This document shows, piece by piece, positions 62,239 to 64,000 of a DNA stretch of 64,000 nucleotides. Numbering within the stretch: position 1 is the stretch's first letter; every line of letters begins with the position of its first letter. Source of the stretch: Chrysophaeum taylorii (lineage: Eukaryota > Sar > Pelagophyceae > Pelagomonadales > Pelagomonadaceae); NCBI GenBank assembly GCA_029834535.1, contig JAQMWT010000398.1, forward strand, positions 124,001-188,000, written 5' to 3'. A program made the translations under genes and the position numbers. The notes beneath the pieces were generated by a model. The model worked only from the letters and a program-made list of their open reading frames with translations. It searched no databases and was not told the DNA's origin.

Positions 62239-63555
62239 CTAGAGGCCCGCGAGCCAGAAGAGAGAGCTTCGGGCGAGAGGGATCGAGCAGGCGACGACGG
62301 AGAGGGCGCCGCAGAGGGACATGGCAATAGCGGCATAGGCTTGGGCGTTGGGTTCTTGCGCGAGCTGGGCGGTGCCGATGCCGTGGGCGGCGGCGCCCAC
62401 GGCGAGGCCGCGGTGCTTGGGTTTGTGGTTGGCGAGGAAACCCGGGCCAAAGACGGCGCCGAGGACGCCCGTGACGACGACGACGGCGACGGCGGCGCCG
62501 GGGTCGGCGCCGATGGTATCGGAAATGGTGATGGCGAAGGGCGTCGTGTTGCAGCGCGGAAGGAGGGCTTTCGTCGCGGCCGGCGGGAGGCCGAGGAGGC
62601 GGCAGAGGATGGCCGTACCGTAGAGGCCGGCGGCGACGCCCGCGGCGACGCCGACGGAGATGGTTTTCCAGGAGGCGATGATTTCGGCGCGTTTCGCGTA
62701 CACGCCGCACGAGAAGGCGACGACGCAGGCGCCGAGGAGGCGCTGGAGCGCGGCGCCGGCCGTCGCGGCGTAGGCGGCCGTCGCGACGAGAGGATCGAGA
62801 TTTGCGGCGGCGGCGAAGAGGCGCACAGCAAAGGTCGTCCAGCCGCCGCACACGACGACGGGGTTAGCCACGGTTTTGAGGACGCCAGAGAGATGCTTGT
62901 TCGCTCGAACGCTCGCGACGAACATCGCGAGGGTCGCGAGACTGAAAAACGCGGCGTAGGCCGCGGGCTGGCGAAGGGCGAGGGCGCCCCCTATCACCGC
63001 CCCGAGGCTCAGAGGCGCTAAGAGCGGCGCCGCGAACGGGCGGGTCGCGGGCTCGGCCGCGGGAGTTTCGGAAGGCGGGCCTTCGCCGGCCCTGGCAGCG
63101 GTAAGGGCGACGACCTTGAGGGTCATCAGCAGGCCGGCAACCACGACACCCCCGAACTTGAGGGCGTCGGCGGGCGTGGTGACCACGGGGGTCGTGAGGG
63201 GGAGGGCGACGAGCGCCGGAACGAAGAACGCGGGCATCCATGCCAGGGCGAGGGCGGCCCCCGGCGCAAAAAAAGACGCGTGGAGCCGCTTGCCCCTGTC
63301 GCGGAGGCCGACGAGCAGGGTGAGGAGCGCGCCGCCGGCGACGAGCGAGTGCGGGAGCCCCGTGCCGCGGAGCGCGACCCTCGCGGTCTCGTCCAACGCG
63401 ACCAGGGCCAGCGCGCCCCCGAGCCGCGAGCTCGTGCGCTCCGGCTCGACGGCCACCGAGGCGTGCCGCCGCCAGACGGGGCGGCCGCGCAGCGGCGGCG
63501 CGAGCCGATACGCGTGCACGACGGCGGTGGCGACCAGCAGCAACCGCGACGTCAT
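62239..63555 (-). CDS. PLGG1: LrgA-LrgB fusion, plastid glycolate/glycerate carrier (PLGG1-like)
   Basis: A 438-residue membrane protein of twelve or so hydrophobic spans. The N-terminus (MTSRLLLVATAVVHAYRLAP) fits a signal plus transit leader for a complex plastid. The first half resembles LrgA-type spans; the second half is LrgB-like: SWKTISVGVAAGVAAGLYG, LLPRCNTTPFAITISDTIG, VTGVLGAVFGPGFL and the conserved GLAVGAAAHGIGTAQ. The fused LrgA-LrgB form is PLGG1 in plants, which exchanges glycolate and glycerate across the inner plastid envelope in photorespiration. ATG 63555 is used; TTG four codons upstream is not. Divergent from the next gene, 61 bp apart. Confidence 0.85.
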   Translation of the reverse strand: MTSRLLLVATAVVHAYRLAPPLRGRPVWRRHASVAVEPERTSSRLGGALALVALDETARVALRGTGLPHSLVAGGALLTLLVGLRDRGKRLHASFFAPGAALALAWMPAFFVPALVALPLTTPVVTTPADALKFGGVVVAGLLMTLKVVALTAARAGEGPPSETPAAEPATRPFAAPLLAPLSLGAVIGGALALRQPAAYAAFFSLATLAMFVASVRANKHLSGVLKTVANPVVVCGGWTTFAVRLFAAAANLDPLVATAAYAATAGAALQRLLGACVVAFSCGVYAKRAEIIASWKTISVGVAAGVAAGLYGTAILCRLLGLPPAATKALLPRCNTTPFAITISDTIGADPGAAVAVVVVTGVLGAVFGPGFLANHKPKHRGLAVGAAAHGIGTAQLAQEPNAQAYAAIAMSLCGALSVVACSIPLARSSLFWLAGL

Positions 63556-63616
63556 AGGGCACTTCAATTCGAGGGTAAGGAAGGAAGAGCGCTGGCCATT
63601 CGGCCGTTGCCATGCG
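63556..63616. promoter_or_regulatory. 61-bp bidirectional promoter region
   Basis: Space between divergent ATGs at 63555 and 63617. No TATA-like sequence is present; it contains AGGGTAAGGAAGGAAGA. Third divergent pair of about 55-60 bp in the window. Confidence 0.5.
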
Positions 63617-64000
63617 ATGATGTGGGACAGGCAACACCACCCGACGCTGAGCTACGGCTCGCCGGATCCCTACACGTGGTGGAGCCATCCCGTCGCGACA
63701 CCCGCGCGGTGGGCGGCCTGGGGCCAGGTCGATCGCGCGCTCGACTCGTACTTGCGCGCCGCGCCGCGCCAGCCCGTGCGGGAGGTGCGGGAGGTCGCCG
63801 AGGCGTCGTGGGACGACGACACCGCGTGTCGCGCGGCGCACGAAAAGGCGGTCGAGGCATCGCATCACGCGGAGGTGGCGCGAGGCGCGGCGACGCGGCT
63901 TTCGATCGGGACCGTTGGCGACTTAGTCGAGTCGGTCGGCGCCCTGGCCGACATCGTCCGTCGCATGGAAGAGAGGTCCGCGCTCGTCCAGGAGCGCGAC
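63617..64000 (+). CDS. Unknown coiled-coil protein, 5' part only
   Basis: Open from ATG 63617 to the window end (128 residues so far). The N-terminus is aromatic and proline-rich (MMWDRQHHPTLSYGSPDPYT, then WWSHPVATPARWAAWG), followed by helical, charged sequence with heptad spacing (DLVESVGALADIVRRMEERS). No family is recognised. An out-of-frame ATG at 63612 is followed at once by a stop. Confidence 0.55.
   Translation, partial: MMWDRQHHPTLSYGSPDPYTWWSHPVATPARWAAWGQVDRALDSYLRAAPRQPVREVREVAEASWDDDTACRAAHEKAVEASHHAEVARGAATRLSIGTVGDLVESVGALADIVRRMEERSALVQERD

Overview
The window looks like nuclear DNA of a compact, GC-rich photosynthetic eukaryote with a secondary plastid, most likely a stramenopile (heterokont) alga of the pelagophyte type. 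This is inference: a thylakoid-lumen protein (about 9.8-10.5 kb) carries an ER signal followed by a twin-arginine lumen signal, other genes have signal-plus-transit leaders, and the gene set (SMG1, GRP94, Vps54, a golgin, LRRC56, Churchill, a LrgB-type plastid carrier) is eukaryotic. Most genes are single long exons. Where introns can be placed from frame, homology and splice borders, most are tiny (37-47 nt), with two longer ones (65 and 71 nt). Gene ends are tens of bases apart, and three divergent pairs have their ATGs separated by only 54-61 bp.

Layout. 1-7.6 kb is a transposon nest. A Mutator-like element (MULE, 524-4560) has a DDE/SWIM transposase and inverted ~30-bp-period TGTCAC arrays at its ends. 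It lies between inverted copies of a Helitron-like element, and the right-hand side holds three copies joined exactly head to tail. 7.7-25.4 kb is a gene-dense block: PH/alpha-beta hydrolase, lumen protein, SPX-MFS transporter, a 3210-residue SMG1-type kinase in one exon, a golgin with two GRIP-like modules, and a small unknown protein. 25.4-27.1 kb holds only decayed coding-like sequence. 27.1-32.1 kb carries a thioredoxin/cyclic-nucleotide/EF-hand protein, LRRC56 and a repeat-module protein. 32.1-35.25 kb has no recognisable gene. 35.3-45.7 kb carries Vps54, a very large FN3/C2-like protein, a family 2 glycosyltransferase with a ubiquitin-like N-terminus, and a four-TM protein.

45.7-48.7 kb is repeat-rich and decayed, with a fragment copied from the four-TM gene. 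48.8-52.2 kb has a leucine-rich protein and GRP94. 52.3-54.6 kb holds a deleted hAT element and a broken ABC transporter. 55.2-64 kb is dense again: ubiquitin with a new tail, FHA/winged-helix protein, FUS/TAF15-type RRM protein, ethanolamine-phosphate phospho-lyase-like enzyme, a fifth Helitron-like copy filling a divergent promoter, TLDc protein, Churchill, PLGG1-like carrier and the start of a coiled-coil gene.

Shared themes: the golgin and Vps54 both act in endosome-to-trans-Golgi traffic; the lumen protein, PLGG1-like carrier, TLDc protein and the thioredoxin hybrid have plastid or secretory leaders; LRRC56 implies a motile flagellum in the lineage. Splice joins, domains and repeat borders were read by eye; no alignment or database search was run.
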